Part shown: positions 42,015-50,749 of the stretch, in pieces | Numbering within the stretch: position 1 is the stretch's first letter | How the letters are laid out: each line of letters begins with the position of its first letter | Assembly: GCA_040754815.1 (NCBI GenBank) | Contig: JBFMBX010000002.1 | Span: forward strand, 372,001 to 436,000 | Length of the DNA: 64,000 nt | Origin: Bellilinea sp040754815 | GTDB lineage: Bacteria; Chloroflexota; Anaerolineae; Anaerolineales; Anaerolineaceae | Direction: 5' to 3' | Notes under the pieces: model-generated | What the model was told of the DNA's origin: nothing | The model's input: only the letters and a program-made list of their open reading frames with translations | Databases searched by the model: none | Program-made: the position numbers and the translations under genes

Positions 42015-43676
42015 TCAGGGCTGGTTCAAGAACGCCCCAAAGAAGCGTTTGAAGTAAGGATAATCCCCTTTATGATTGGGATTTGACGCATCCCAGATCG
42101 CCGTAAATGACGCTACCACATCGTTGGCTTCTAACAATGCTCCATTGGTGAAGCGCACGCCATAGCGCAGGTTGAACGTCCATACGGTTGCATCGGCATT
42201 GGATGACCACGACTCGGCCACCCCCGGCTGCAAACCAACCCCGCCGTACTCATTTTCAACCAGTGTGGAATAAAGCAGGTTGGTTACCCGGAAAGTTGCC
42301 CATTGGGTGGCATTTGCCGGCCACAGCGATTCCGGTTCGGCAGACTGCAAAAAAACCAGCGAACGATCCGGTGTGATGACTTCCGGCAGGTTTTCCAGAT
42401 AGGCATTCACGGCCGCACCCTGCACTTCCTGACGAAATACAGCCGCCGTGCGCACATGCGCCAGCGGCACAGCCGGCGCATGTAATCGCAACATTTCGTT
42501 GATGCGGTTGTAACGGCTTTGACGCTGGTCGGGGTCGCTGGTCCGGCCGGCCTCTTTTGCCATGAACTGAACATCAGGATAGACATTGCCCAGAATTTGG
42601 GAGTCGGGAGAAAAGAGGGTCGAATACAAACTGGTTGGGTCGGCATAATCGCCGTACCAGTAGTACAGGAAGAACGCTTCATTGCCGGCCTGTACCGATT
42701 GTTCAAACTTGGCCGCATCCATGCGGTTCAGGCGAATCTTGATGCCGTAGGGAGCCAGTTGGGAACGGATGGTTTGAGCAATGCGGTGCGGATCCGGCAG
42801 CAACTCGTTTCCCTGCGAAGAATAAGACAGGACAATTTCCTGATTGAAATCAAAATTGGCGCGGCGCAGCAAATCCAATGCCTGCTGGGGATCGTATGGA
42901 AGCCAGGTGTAAAGCGATGTGTAACCCACCGGAAATACCGGCGAAAGGAACTGCTCGGCCACCTCGCTGCCAAACGGATAAATGGTGTTGATGATCCGCT
43001 CGCGGTCAATCAGCATACTGATCGCCTGCCGCACACGGGCATCATTGAAAGGCGCAAAACGATTGTTCATCCCGACAAATGCCAGATTCAAGGCCGGGCG
43101 GTAAACCAGATTAAGGTTTTTATCCTGATTGATGCTGACATAAGAATTGGGGTCGGGTGATTCCATGCCATGCGCCTTTTCGGTACTGACATCCACCAGA
43201 CGGGCAAGAGATGTGGTCGCCCAGCGGATGGTCAACGACTCGATGCGCGGCGTCACTCCCCAGTAATCAGGATTGGGTTGTAAAATCAACCGGACGCCGG
43301 GCACATATTCGGCGACGCGGTACGGCCCACTGCCGTTTGGCTGCTGGCTCATCGCCTGCGGGTCTCCTGCATTTTCGTTCAAGTAAGCATCATCCTGCAC
43401 GGCAAAAACAGGAAATGCCAGTTTGGCCGGAAATGCAGGATCGGGTTCGCACAGGGTGAATCGAACGGTATAAGGATCAACGGCTTCCACAGCACGGATT
43501 TTTCCCCCATACGAACAGTCTTCTGCCCGCACCCGCAGCAGGTTCAACGAGGCCTGCACCTCTTCCACCCTTAAACCCAGTGGTTGACAGGCACTCATCA
43601 CCAGCGTGAATACCCAAAACAGTGCAATCAGAACCATGAATTTTTTTCTGAGGAAAATCAGGGATGAGTTTTTCAT
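42015..43676 (-). CDS. SBP_bac_5 peptide-binding lipoprotein with circularly permuted domain order
   Basis: Solute-binding lipoprotein of the dipeptide/oligopeptide type, 553 aa, lipobox LVMSACQP. In ordinary members the mature protein starts with a lobe containing LVPGLAESWxxSxDGxxxTFxLRxGVxFxDG. Here that block (LQPGVAESWSSNADATVWTFNLRYGVRFTNG) lies near the C-terminus, about residues 475-505. The N-terminus instead begins with the next piece (GGKIRAVEAVDPYTVRFTL). The C-terminal end (PYFKRFFGAFLNQP) continues naturally into that start, so the fold looks circularly permuted. The reading frame is intact and a terminator follows the stop. No ABC permease or ATPase genes adjoin. ATG 43676 is preceded by GGAG 11 bases upstream. 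Confidence 0.85.
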   Translation of the reverse strand: MKNSSLIFLRKKFMVLIALFWVFTLVMSACQPLGLRVEEVQASLNLLRVRAEDCSYGGKIRAVEAVDPYTVRFTLCEPDPAFPAKLAFPVFAVQDDAYLNENAGDPQAMSQQPNGSGPYRVAEYVPGVRLILQPNPDYWGVTPRIESLTIRWATTSLARLVDVSTEKAHGMESPDPNSYVSINQDKNLNLVYRPALNLAFVGMNNRFAPFNDARVRQAISMLIDRERIINTIYPFGSEVAEQFLSPVFPVGYTSLYTWLPYDPQQALDLLRRANFDFNQEIVLSYSSQGNELLPDPHRIAQTIRSQLAPYGIKIRLNRMDAAKFEQSVQAGNEAFFLYYWYGDYADPTSLYSTLFSPDSQILGNVYPDVQFMAKEAGRTSDPDQRQSRYNRINEMLRLHAPAVPLAHVRTAAVFRQEVQGAAVNAYLENLPEVITPDRSLVFLQSAEPESLWPANATQWATFRVTNLLYSTLVENEYGGVGLQPGVAESWSSNADATVWTFNLRYGVRFTNGALLEANDVVASFTAIWDASNPNHKGDYPYFKRFFGAFLNQP

Positions 43677-43860
43677 TCGGCGACCGGCTCCATTTGAAAG
43701 ACTGTCCAACCTCGTTTGTACTCCCCTCGCAGGTTAAGAAAACCCCTTGAAGAAGTTCGTCCAAGGTAATTATACGGGAAGTCACCCGCTTTGGAATTGA
43801 CAAATCAGTAAGGTGCTTGCTGGTCAACTTGGCACAATCACGGTATACTCACCCGCGGGA

Positions 43861-44427
43861 ATGATGACAACTCAGGTACGTTCGATGATGCAAAAACTGC
43901 TTACGCTGGATGTCAACCTATCAAACCGGCTCAGGATGGAAGTGGACGATTCCTTCCGCTGGAAACTGGTTGCCTTTCTGGCCCATTCGGGGGATTCGTG
44001 GTTCTGGCTGGTGGGGCTGGCGCTGGCATGGCTCCTTTCTCCTTCCTGGAAGGGTTTTTCCGCCTTTTTGATGCTGGATATTTTGATCCTCGCCGCCGTG
44101 GTGATGAGCATCAAATTCATCGTCCGCCGCAGCCGGCCGCCGGGAGAATGGGGCAGCATCTACCGCAGCACCGATCCGCATTCTTTTCCTTCCGGCCATG
44201 CAGCCCGTGCCATGATGATTGCTTCGGTTGTGGCAGCCAATGCCCCCCCGTGGGCGGCAGTCGGCGTGGTAATTTGGGCATTTCTGGTCAGTCTTTCGCG
44301 CATTTTTACCGGCATGCACTATATTTCCGATGTCATTGCCGGCATGGCGTTGGGTCTGTTGAGCGGCGGCATTTTCCTCGCCGTTCAGGGTTGGATGGTC
44401 CAGTTTTTACCTTTTCTCTTCGGCTAG
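43861..44427 (+). CDS. PAP2-family membrane phosphatase
   Basis: Integral-membrane phosphatase for lipid phosphates, for example undecaprenyl diphosphate or phosphatidic acid. All three catalytic motifs are present: KFIVRRSRPP (KxxxRxxRP), PSGHAARAM and SRIFTGMHYISDV (SRxxxxxHxxSD). About six helices, 188 aa from ATG 43861. The start could be ATG 43885, or further upstream to 43813; the upstream part looks unconserved. It is divergent from the peptide-binding gene. The lipoprotein gene downstream starts 9 bases after its stop, so they may be one transcript. Confidence 0.9.
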   Translation: MMTTQVRSMMQKLLTLDVNLSNRLRMEVDDSFRWKLVAFLAHSGDSWFWLVGLALAWLLSPSWKGFSAFLMLDILILAAVVMSIKFIVRRSRPPGEWGSIYRSTDPHSFPSGHAARAMMIASVVAANAPPWAAVGVVIWAFLVSLSRIFTGMHYISDVIAGMALGLLSGGIFLAVQGWMVQFLPFLFG

Positions 44428-44436
44428 TCTTCCCGG

Positions 44437-45009
44437 ATGATCGCCAATGGCGTTGTTTTACGGTGGTTTTTGATTGGGGGAATGCTCCTCCTGCTCGGCG
44501 CCTGCCAATCCACAGCGCTGGAAATTACCGTGGAAAATCAAAGCGATTACCCGATCTGTGAAGTGTATATCTCCCCTGCCGAAGCGACCGATTTTGGTGA
44601 AAACCGCTTGCCCGAAAACAAGACCCTCCTGACTGGTGATCGGTACACCTTTTTGCTGGAAACCGATGAATATGATCTTCTCGTCCGAACCTGCGCCGAA
44701 GAAACCATTTTTTCTGCGTCGCAGGTCACTCAGTCCGGCTCGATCGTCATCGGCGCAGCCGGTCAGGCGGCTTTGAAGGTACACAACCAAACGGCTGCGG
44801 AAATTTGCTATCTGTACATCTCTCAAAACGAAGATTGGGGAGAAGACCGCCTTGGCCGGGTTGAAAGCATTTTACCCGGCAGCACCCGTTTGTTTTTACT
44901 ACCGCCGGGAACTTATCGCGCCCGGGCGCAGGATTGCGAAGAGAACACCCTTGCTGAAATCGAAGGAGTGTTGCTGGAAGCCCCCTTTGATTGGACAATC
45001 TCGCCCTGA
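44437..45009 (+). CDS. Lipoprotein with an internal duplication
   Basis: A 190-residue lipoprotein (lipobox LLGACQST). The mature part holds two copies of a domain of about 75 residues: copy 1 (about 29-95) starts ITVENQSDYPICEVYISPAE, and copy 2 (about 107-175) starts LKVHNQTAAEICYLYISQNE. Shared landmarks are the IC(E/Y)xYIS turn, a GDRYTFLL/GSTRLFLL strand and a YxxRAQDCEENT-like end (YDLLVRTCAEET in copy 1). Two conserved cysteines per copy may form a disulfide. No known family recognised. Probably cell-surface. Confidence 0.78.
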   Translation: MIANGVVLRWFLIGGMLLLLGACQSTALEITVENQSDYPICEVYISPAEATDFGENRLPENKTLLTGDRYTFLLETDEYDLLVRTCAEETIFSASQVTQSGSIVIGAAGQAALKVHNQTAAEICYLYISQNEDWGEDRLGRVESILPGSTRLFLLPPGTYRARAQDCEENTLAEIEGVLLEAPFDWTISP

Positions 45010-45054
45010 CAAGAGCGTTTGACGAATAGCCCACGCTGGAGTATCCTTAAAGTT

Positions 45055-45148
45055 GGGAGTGGTAGGGTCCCGGTGGGCTCCCCGGTCTTCAAAACCGGTG
45101 GCGGGTCGCGTTGCGGGCCGCGGTGGGTTCGACTCCCATCCATTCCCG
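45055..45148 (+). tRNA. selC: tRNA-Sec (anticodon UCA)
   Basis: The sequence folds into a long-variable-arm tRNA. The acceptor stem has 8 bp (GGGAGTGG with CCATTCCC, one G-T pair). The anticodon stem is CCGGT/ACCGG around the loop CTTCAAA (anticodon TCA at 45089-45091). A GC-rich extra arm follows, then a T-arm GTGGG-TTCGACT-CCCAT. An 8-bp acceptor plus 5-bp T-stem is characteristic of bacterial tRNA-Sec. G45148 is the discriminator and CCA is not encoded. UCA reads UGA, so the organism should insert selenocysteine in at least one protein; selA, selB and selD are not in this window. Confidence 0.93.
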
Positions 45149-45185
45149 CCTGATCAAAATCACGAACAGGAAAGCGTTACCATTT

Positions 45186-46397
45186 ATGGAAGATCAACCC
45201 TTGCTTTACGAACGAATCGAACTGGCCGTACGCCGCATCTTTTCCATCGAAGACACCACTTATGGGGACGAACGGCAGGGTTATGTAGTCAAGTACCATG
45301 GGCGCATCATACTGCCGGATACGGCCGAAGCCTATGACCGGCTGGCAGACGCAGTAGCCACACTGGGTTTAACCCCCCTCTTCCGCTATGAAAATGGCCG
45401 CCAAACGGTCATACTGGTCACCAGCCGCCAGAAAGCCCGGCCTTCCAACCCGCGCACAAACCTGATCTTCTTCATCCTCACCCTCATCAGCGTCTGGTTT
45501 ACCGGCGGGATGTTGAATTTACAGGAAATGCCGGACAATGCCATGGGTTTTATCTGGGCGGTGATCAGCGGCGGCTGGCCGTTTGCCATCAGTTTGCTGG
45601 CCATACTCACGGCACATGAATTCGGCCATTACCTCATCGGCCGAAAGCATGGCGCAGCCGTCAGCCTACCTTATTTCCTGCCCCTGCCCTTCCCGCTCAG
45701 TCCCTTTGGGACGCTGGGAGCGTTCATCAATATGAAAGAACTGCCTAAAAACCGGCGTGTGCTGATGGATATTGGCATCGCCGGGCCGCTCGCCGGTCTG
45801 GCCGTTGCCATACCGGTGGTATTGATTGGTCTCTCGCTTTCCGAACTTTCACCACTGCCGGCCGCCCCTCTGGGCAGCGGCTTGGGACAAACCCAACTGG
45901 AAGGCAATTCCATTCTTTATCTGCTCCTGAAATTCATTGTCTTTGGAGAATTTTTACCCGCCCCAGCCGATTACGGCGGCTTGCCGCCGCTGCTTTACTG
46001 GATGCGCTATGTCTTCACCGGTCAGCCTTTACCCTACGGTGGTATAGATGTGCTGCTCCATCCGGTTGCCTGGGCCGGCTGGGGCGGCATTTTGATCACT
46101 TCCCTCAATCTGATCCCTGCCGGGCAGCTGGACGGTGGTCATTTACTGTATGTGCTTTTCGGGCGCGAGCGCGCCCGGCAGATTTACCCGCTGGTACTGA
46201 TGGCACTGGGGCTGCTGGGATTCGTCTGGTCCGGCTGGTGGCTTTGGGCAGTGCTCATCTTTCTGTTCGGCCGCACCTACGCTGAACCTCTCGATCAAAT
46301 CACCGAACTCGACCCGCGCCGCAAGCGCCTTGGCATTCTTACTCTGATTGTATTCATTCTTGTATTTACCCCGGTACCGCTGGTGCTGATGCCCTGA
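45186..46397 (+). CDS. Site-2 protease family membrane metalloprotease (M50)
   Basis: A 403-residue intramembrane zinc protease. The zinc site HEFGH lies in AILTAHEFGHYLIGRK, and the second site is in NLIPAGQLDGGHLLYVLFG (NxxPxxxLDGG). An N-terminal soluble domain (about 1-95) precedes about eight hydrophobic segments. The plan is like EGY-type plant/cyanobacterial proteases. ATG 45186 (MEDQPLLYER) lies just after tRNA-Sec; the frame is open upstream but overlaps that tRNA. The 3' end overlaps the next gene on the opposite strand by 32 bases. Confidence 0.92.
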   Translation: MEDQPLLYERIELAVRRIFSIEDTTYGDERQGYVVKYHGRIILPDTAEAYDRLADAVATLGLTPLFRYENGRQTVILVTSRQKARPSNPRTNLIFFILTLISVWFTGGMLNLQEMPDNAMGFIWAVISGGWPFAISLLAILTAHEFGHYLIGRKHGAAVSLPYFLPLPFPLSPFGTLGAFINMKELPKNRRVLMDIGIAGPLAGLAVAIPVVLIGLSLSELSPLPAAPLGSGLGQTQLEGNSILYLLLKFIVFGEFLPAPADYGGLPPLLYWMRYVFTGQPLPYGGIDVLLHPVAWAGWGGILITSLNLIPAGQLDGGHLLYVLFGRERARQIYPLVLMALGLLGFVWSGWWLWAVLIFLFGRTYAEPLDQITELDPRRKRLGILTLIVFILVFTPVPLVLMP

Positions 46398-47502
46398 CTG
46401 CCGTTTCGACCCATTCTCCCTGCAGGGTGCGGTAACAGCCCAACGCTGCTATCGTCAGGCACACATGCGCCGGAATGACACCGATCAGGCCGCCAACCTG
46501 GAAAGCAGGGAATACCCCGGCGGGTAATTTCAGAATGCCGTGTTCCTGAGAAAGGCGCACCAGTGCCGCACTTTTGATGCGCGCCGACCAGCCGTTTTCG
46601 GTGAATTGCACCACCCACCCATAAACGGGTTTGTCTTCACCCTGAAAGGTATCTTTTGAGAAGTGGACAGCCCCTCCGTAAATCACCGCTTCTTCGCGTT
46701 CTGGGTGCAGTGCAACCAGCGGGCAGGCCACGGCGGCAGCAATATCGGCTTCCTCGCACACGCCGAGTTGCGCCATCTGGGCATCGTAAAACACAAAATT
46801 ACCCGGCCGAATTTCATCCACACCCTCAAATTCGTCGCTCAGGCTGCAGCCGGGCGTATCGCCGACCGAAATTTCCACATCCTTCAGCCCGGCAGATTGG
46901 AGATATCGGCACACTTCACTCATGCGTTGATTGCTGCGCCGGAAGCGCAGCACCACCTCTTGCGGGTTTTGACTGTGATAGGTTTCACCGGCATGGGTGA
47001 GAATGCCGCGCAGGTTTAAGAGTTTTTCTTTTTGAATACGGCGGCATAATTCCAGTACCCTTTGCGGGTTTTCCCACCCCAATCCGGTGCGCCGGCTGCC
47101 GCTATCCACCTTGACCCAAACATCTACGGCCCTGTTGAGAGCCGCCGCCAGTGCCTCCACCTGCCGGTCATTTTCCACCAGCAACCCAAGCCGGGTGCGT
47201 TCACTCAACCAGCGAACCAGTGCCATCTGACGCAGATTGAGCGGAAAAGCCACCAGAATATCCTGCCAGCCGTGCAGGGAAAAATAAGCGGCCATATCCA
47301 GCGAGGAAACAGTGATCTGCTGCACACCGGCCTGCCGGAACAACTCGCCCACCTGCGCCGATTGATGCGTTTTGAAATGCGGGCGAAAACGCACCCCGGC
47401 GCGGCGGGCCTTTTCAACCATGCGTTGAATATTCCTTTGAACCTTTGCGGTATCTACCAGCAGTGTGGGTCGAACAATGTCAGCCAGATTCAATTTGTCC
47501 AT
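46366..47502 (-). CDS. D-threonine aldolase / D-serine dehydratase-like PLP enzyme
   Basis: PLP-dependent enzyme with an alanine-racemase-type N-terminal barrel and a D-serine dehydratase-like metal-binding C-terminus. The Lys that binds PLP is in RFRPHFKTHQS (H-K-T-H). The barrel proceeds through VWVKVDSGSRRTGLG, LTHAGETYHS and SVGDTPG. IRPGNFVFYDAQ follows. The C-terminal IPAHVCLTIAAL contains the His and Cys that bind zinc in DSD1-type enzymes. 378 aa. It probably acts on D-threonine, D-serine or related beta-hydroxy D-amino acids; exact substrate unknown. Divergent from polX (23-base gap). Confidence 0.9.
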   Translation of the reverse strand: MDKLNLADIVRPTLLVDTAKVQRNIQRMVEKARRAGVRFRPHFKTHQSAQVGELFRQAGVQQITVSSLDMAAYFSLHGWQDILVAFPLNLRQMALVRWLSERTRLGLLVENDRQVEALAAALNRAVDVWVKVDSGSRRTGLGWENPQRVLELCRRIQKEKLLNLRGILTHAGETYHSQNPQEVVLRFRRSNQRMSEVCRYLQSAGLKDVEISVGDTPGCSLSDEFEGVDEIRPGNFVFYDAQMAQLGVCEEADIAAAVACPLVALHPEREEAVIYGGAVHFSKDTFQGEDKPVYGWVVQFTENGWSARIKSAALVRLSQEHGILKLPAGVFPAFQVGGLIGVIPAHVCLTIAALGCYRTLQGEWVETAVRASAPAVPG

Positions 47503-47525
47503 GGCTCTATTGTATAATAACTGAC

Positions 47526-49256
47526 ATGAATAATCAGCAATTAGCCGAGATTTTTGAAAGAATTGCCAATTTATCGGAAATCAAGGGTGAGGTAGTTTAC
47601 AAAACCCTCGCTTACCGCCGCGCTGCCGAATCGCTGCGTTCCTATCCACGCGAAGCAGCCGAGCTTTACCGCGAGGGTAAACTGACCGAGATTCCCGGAG
47701 TCGGCAAAGCCATTGCCGAAAAGATCGAAGAATTGCTCACCACCGGCAAACTGGGCTTTCTGGAACGGCTGGAAGAAGAAGTACCGCCTTCATTGCTGGA
47801 ATTACTGGAAATTCCGGATGTCGGGCCGAAGAAAGTTGCCCTGTTCTGGAAAAAGGGAGGCATTACCTCCCTCATTGACCTTGAATCCGCCGCCCGCGAT
47901 GGTCACCTGCGTCACTTGCCGGGCATCGGCGAAAAGTCGGAACAGCGGATATTAGCCGGCATCGAAGCGTTACGGCGGCGCAGCAAACGGATGCTGTTGG
48001 GCACCGTCCGCCCGATTGGCCTGCGCTGGCTGAAGTGGCTGCGCGCCCTGCCGGGTGTCCAGCAGGCCGAACTGGCCGGCAGCCTGCGCCGTTGGAAAGC
48101 CACCATCGGTGACCTTGATCTGGTCGCCTCGGCTGAAAACCCCACCGCGGTGATGGATGCCTTTGTCCATCATCCTGAGGTCGTGCGCGTGCTGGCGCAC
48201 GGCGAAAACAAGTCCAGCATTGAATTGAGCAATGGTTTGAATGTTCAATTGTGGTTGCAGCCCAATGCAAAATTCGGCTCACTGCTGCAGTTTGTAACCG
48301 GTTCAAAAGACCATAATGTGCGCCTGCGCGAACTGGCACAGCGCAAGGGACTTTCCCTTTCCGAACGTGGAATCAGCCGCCCAAACGGCACGGAACAGGT
48401 CTTTGATAACGAAGAGGATCTTTACCGCTCCCTCGGACTGGATTGGATCCCTCCCGAACTGCGCGAAGACCGCGGCGAGATTCAAGCCGCGCTGGAACAC
48501 CGCCTGCCCGATCTGATCACCGTGCAAGACTTGCAGGCCGAACTGCACAGCCATACCACATGGAGCGATGGCGCTCTCAGCGTTCGAGAAATGGTCAAAG
48601 CCGCTCAATCGCGCGGCTTGAAAATGCTCGCCATCACCGACCACACCCATTCACTGGGCATTGCCAACGGCTTGGACGCTGCCCGCCTGCGTCAGCAGCG
48701 CAAGGAAATTGACGCGGTTCAGGCAGAGATTGGTGAGGATTTCATCCTGCTGCAAGGGGCCGAAGTGGAAATCAAAGCCGATGGCAGTCTTGATCTGCCC
48801 GACGATGTGCTGGCTGAACTGGATATCGTCATCGCCTCGCTGCATGTCAGCCTGCGCCAGCCGCGTGAAGAAATCACCACCCGCCTGCTGCGGGCCATCC
48901 GTAACCCGCATGTGGATATCATCGGCCACCCCAGCGGACGTTTACTGCCAAACCGCGACGGCGCCGACCTGGATTGGGAAGTCATTTTAGAAGCCGCTCG
49001 CGAGGAAAATGTGGCTCTGGAAATCAATGCCAACCCATCTCGTTTAGACCTCGATGAGGTTCATGCCCGCCGCGCGGTGGAATTGGGCATCCTGCTGAGC
49101 ATCAACACCGATGCACACAGTCCGGCAGACCTGGAACTGGCGGAATACGGCGTATCGGTGGCGCGGCGGGCGTGGGTGAGCGCCGAGCAGGTGCTGAATA
49201 CCCGCTCACCTGCTCAAATCCGGCGCTGGCTGGCCGAACACCGCCACAAAGCCTGA
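47526..49256 (+). CDS. polX: PolX-family DNA polymerase/3'-5' exonuclease
   Basis: Base-excision-repair protein with a DNA polymerase beta-type N-terminus and a PHP phosphoesterase C-terminus. Two helix-hairpin-helix motifs are present (EIPGVGKAIAEKI and HLPGIGEKSEQRIL). The polymerase active site carries GDLDLVA, with the catalytic aspartates in AGSLRRWKATIGDLDL. The PHP part starts with DLQAELHSHTTWSDGALS and has the metal ligands in ITDHTHSLG, DIIGHPSGR and INTDAHSP. 576 aa from ATG 47526 (MNNQQLAEIF). The upstream extension overlaps the opposite-strand gene and is rejected. Confidence 0.95.
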   Translation: MNNQQLAEIFERIANLSEIKGEVVYKTLAYRRAAESLRSYPREAAELYREGKLTEIPGVGKAIAEKIEELLTTGKLGFLERLEEEVPPSLLELLEIPDVGPKKVALFWKKGGITSLIDLESAARDGHLRHLPGIGEKSEQRILAGIEALRRRSKRMLLGTVRPIGLRWLKWLRALPGVQQAELAGSLRRWKATIGDLDLVASAENPTAVMDAFVHHPEVVRVLAHGENKSSIELSNGLNVQLWLQPNAKFGSLLQFVTGSKDHNVRLRELAQRKGLSLSERGISRPNGTEQVFDNEEDLYRSLGLDWIPPELREDRGEIQAALEHRLPDLITVQDLQAELHSHTTWSDGALSVREMVKAAQSRGLKMLAITDHTHSLGIANGLDAARLRQQRKEIDAVQAEIGEDFILLQGAEVEIKADGSLDLPDDVLAELDIVIASLHVSLRQPREEITTRLLRAIRNPHVDIIGHPSGRLLPNRDGADLDWEVILEAAREENVALEINANPSRLDLDEVHARRAVELGILLSINTDAHSPADLELAEYGVSVARRAWVSAEQVLNTRSPAQIRRWLAEHRHKA

Positions 49257-49463
49257 AGCAAACAGCGGTTTTCTGAACAGCCTGACGGCAATCTCCGGCT
49301 ATTTTTCCGCCTTACTGCAACACGGCTGTTTGCCCCAGCAATGAAACCTTATTTCTATTCGGCCTGCCCTGGCTGGATTACCACGAGATAATGTACAAGG
49401 TTTTGCAGCCGTTTTATCTGCGGATTCCGGCAAATTACAGTAAAAATAAAGAAAGGTTAAATC

Positions 49464-49964
49464 ATGGATTATCAAGCCCTTCGCCAGGAAAAAGATGAAT
49501 TCTTTGCCAGCCACCCGCAAAGCCCGCTACGGGATGAACAGAAAACCCATTTCAAGGGATTGAATTATTTTCCACCCAACCCGGCTTTGCGATTTGAATT
49601 GAAATTGATGCCCTTCCCGGAACGAAAGAATGTGGAGATTCAAACCAACACCGGGGATGTGCAAATTTACGCCCGCCTCGGTTACTTTTCTTTTGAAATA
49701 GAGGGCCAGCCCATCACGCTGACTCTTTACGGCAACCAGTACGGTTACTTTTTACCGTTCACGGACGGTCTGGCTGGCGTTGAGACCTACCCCGCCGGGA
49801 GATACCTGGAACCGGAAGCACTCGGCGAGAACACCTTTGTGGTGGATTTCAACCTCGCCTACAACCCCTACTGCGCCTACAACGATGACTGGTCATGCCC
49901 GCTCACGCCGCCGGAAAATCGGCTGAGTGTGCCGATTCGCGCCGGTGAAAAATTATTCAAGTAA
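49464..49964 (+). CDS. DUF1684-family protein
   Basis: A 166-residue cytosolic-looking protein. The sequence EKDEFFASHPQSPL, followed by RDEQKTHFKGLNYFPPNPALRF, then NPYCAYNDDWSCPLTPPENRLSVPIRAGEK, is characteristic of DUF1684 (function unknown). AAAGG before ATG 49464. A DUF427 gene follows, a common arrangement of small enzymes of uncertain role, and both are probably in one transcript. Confidence 0.9.
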   Translation: MDYQALRQEKDEFFASHPQSPLRDEQKTHFKGLNYFPPNPALRFELKLMPFPERKNVEIQTNTGDVQIYARLGYFSFEIEGQPITLTLYGNQYGYFLPFTDGLAGVETYPAGRYLEPEALGENTFVVDFNLAYNPYCAYNDDWSCPLTPPENRLSVPIRAGEKLFK

Positions 49965-49987
49965 GCATCCAGCAGGAGAAGAAAACC

Positions 49988-50272
49988 GTGGTTAAAGCAA
50001 TCTGGAACAATACCGTACTGGCTGAGAGCGACCAGACCATTGTGGTGGAAGGCAATCATTATTTTCCGCCTTCATCCGTGAACTGGCAGTACTTCACCCC
50101 AAGTGATACGCACACCACCTGCTTCTGGAAAGGAGTAGCCAGTTACTACCATGTAGTGGTCAACGGCCAAATCAACAAGGATGCAGCCTGGTACTATCCC
50201 GACCCCAAAGAAGCCGCCCACCAGATCAAAGACTATGTGGCTTTCTGGCATGGCGTTCAGGTAGAAGTCTGA
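49988..50272 (+). CDS. DUF427-family protein
   Basis: A 94-residue small beta-rich protein of DUF427: MVKAIWNNTVLAESDQTIVVEGNHYFP then CFWKGVASYYHVVVNGQINKDAAWYYPDPK. Start GTG 49988, with GGAGAAG upstream. Function unknown. Confidence 0.92.
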   Translation: MVKAIWNNTVLAESDQTIVVEGNHYFPPSSVNWQYFTPSDTHTTCFWKGVASYYHVVVNGQINKDAAWYYPDPKEAAHQIKDYVAFWHGVQVEV

Positions 50273-50485
50273 ACTTTCATCCGTTGGCTACCCTCCATGG
50301 CAAATGAAATAATCCTTTAAACGGCGAGAGCAAGACCCGGTCGTAGAGCCGCTACTGCGCCCTCTGCATACACTTTTTACCCGGCTTCAAGGGTAGTATC
50401 ATTCAAAAACAAAGTAAAATAACGAGCCGATAAGGCATCCAGCCAGTATAATGAGGGGTAGAAATTGAACCCAAAGGAGAATGCG

Positions 50486-50746
50486 ATGACTTTCGAAAAT
50501 CACAGTCATCCTCCAATCCGCTGGCATGGTTATCAAATTACGCCGATTGCCCAATCTTTTCGATTCATCCCTGCTCGTCCATTCGGGATCATCTGGAATC
50601 GGCCATTCAGCGTTCAGGTTGAAACACCAGCGGGGGAAATCTACCGCCTGCCCGTCATAGACCACACCCGTTTCATTCAAATTTTGATTTTCCTCGGCGG
50701 TCTGGCGCTGGTGTGGATTTTGAAAGCAATCAATCGAAAGAGGTGA
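50486..50746 (+). CDS. Small membrane-anchored protein of unknown function
   Basis: An 86-residue protein whose N-terminal 60 residues are soluble and beta-rich (WHGYQITPIAQSFRFIP), followed by a C-terminal transmembrane helix (QILIFLGGLALVWILKAI). The start ATG 50486 has AAAGGAG eight bases upstream. Its stop is 3 bases from the GerW-like start, so the two are likely co-transcribed and may function together. No family recognised. Confidence 0.75.
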   Translation: MTFENHSHPPIRWHGYQITPIAQSFRFIPARPFGIIWNRPFSVQVETPAGEIYRLPVIDHTRFIQILIFLGGLALVWILKAINRKR

Positions 50747-50749
50747 AAT

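Noticed and set aside
45053..45185. Upstream extension of the site-2 protease frame
   Set aside because: It overlaps the tRNA-Sec gene; the ATG at 45186 gives the expected protein.
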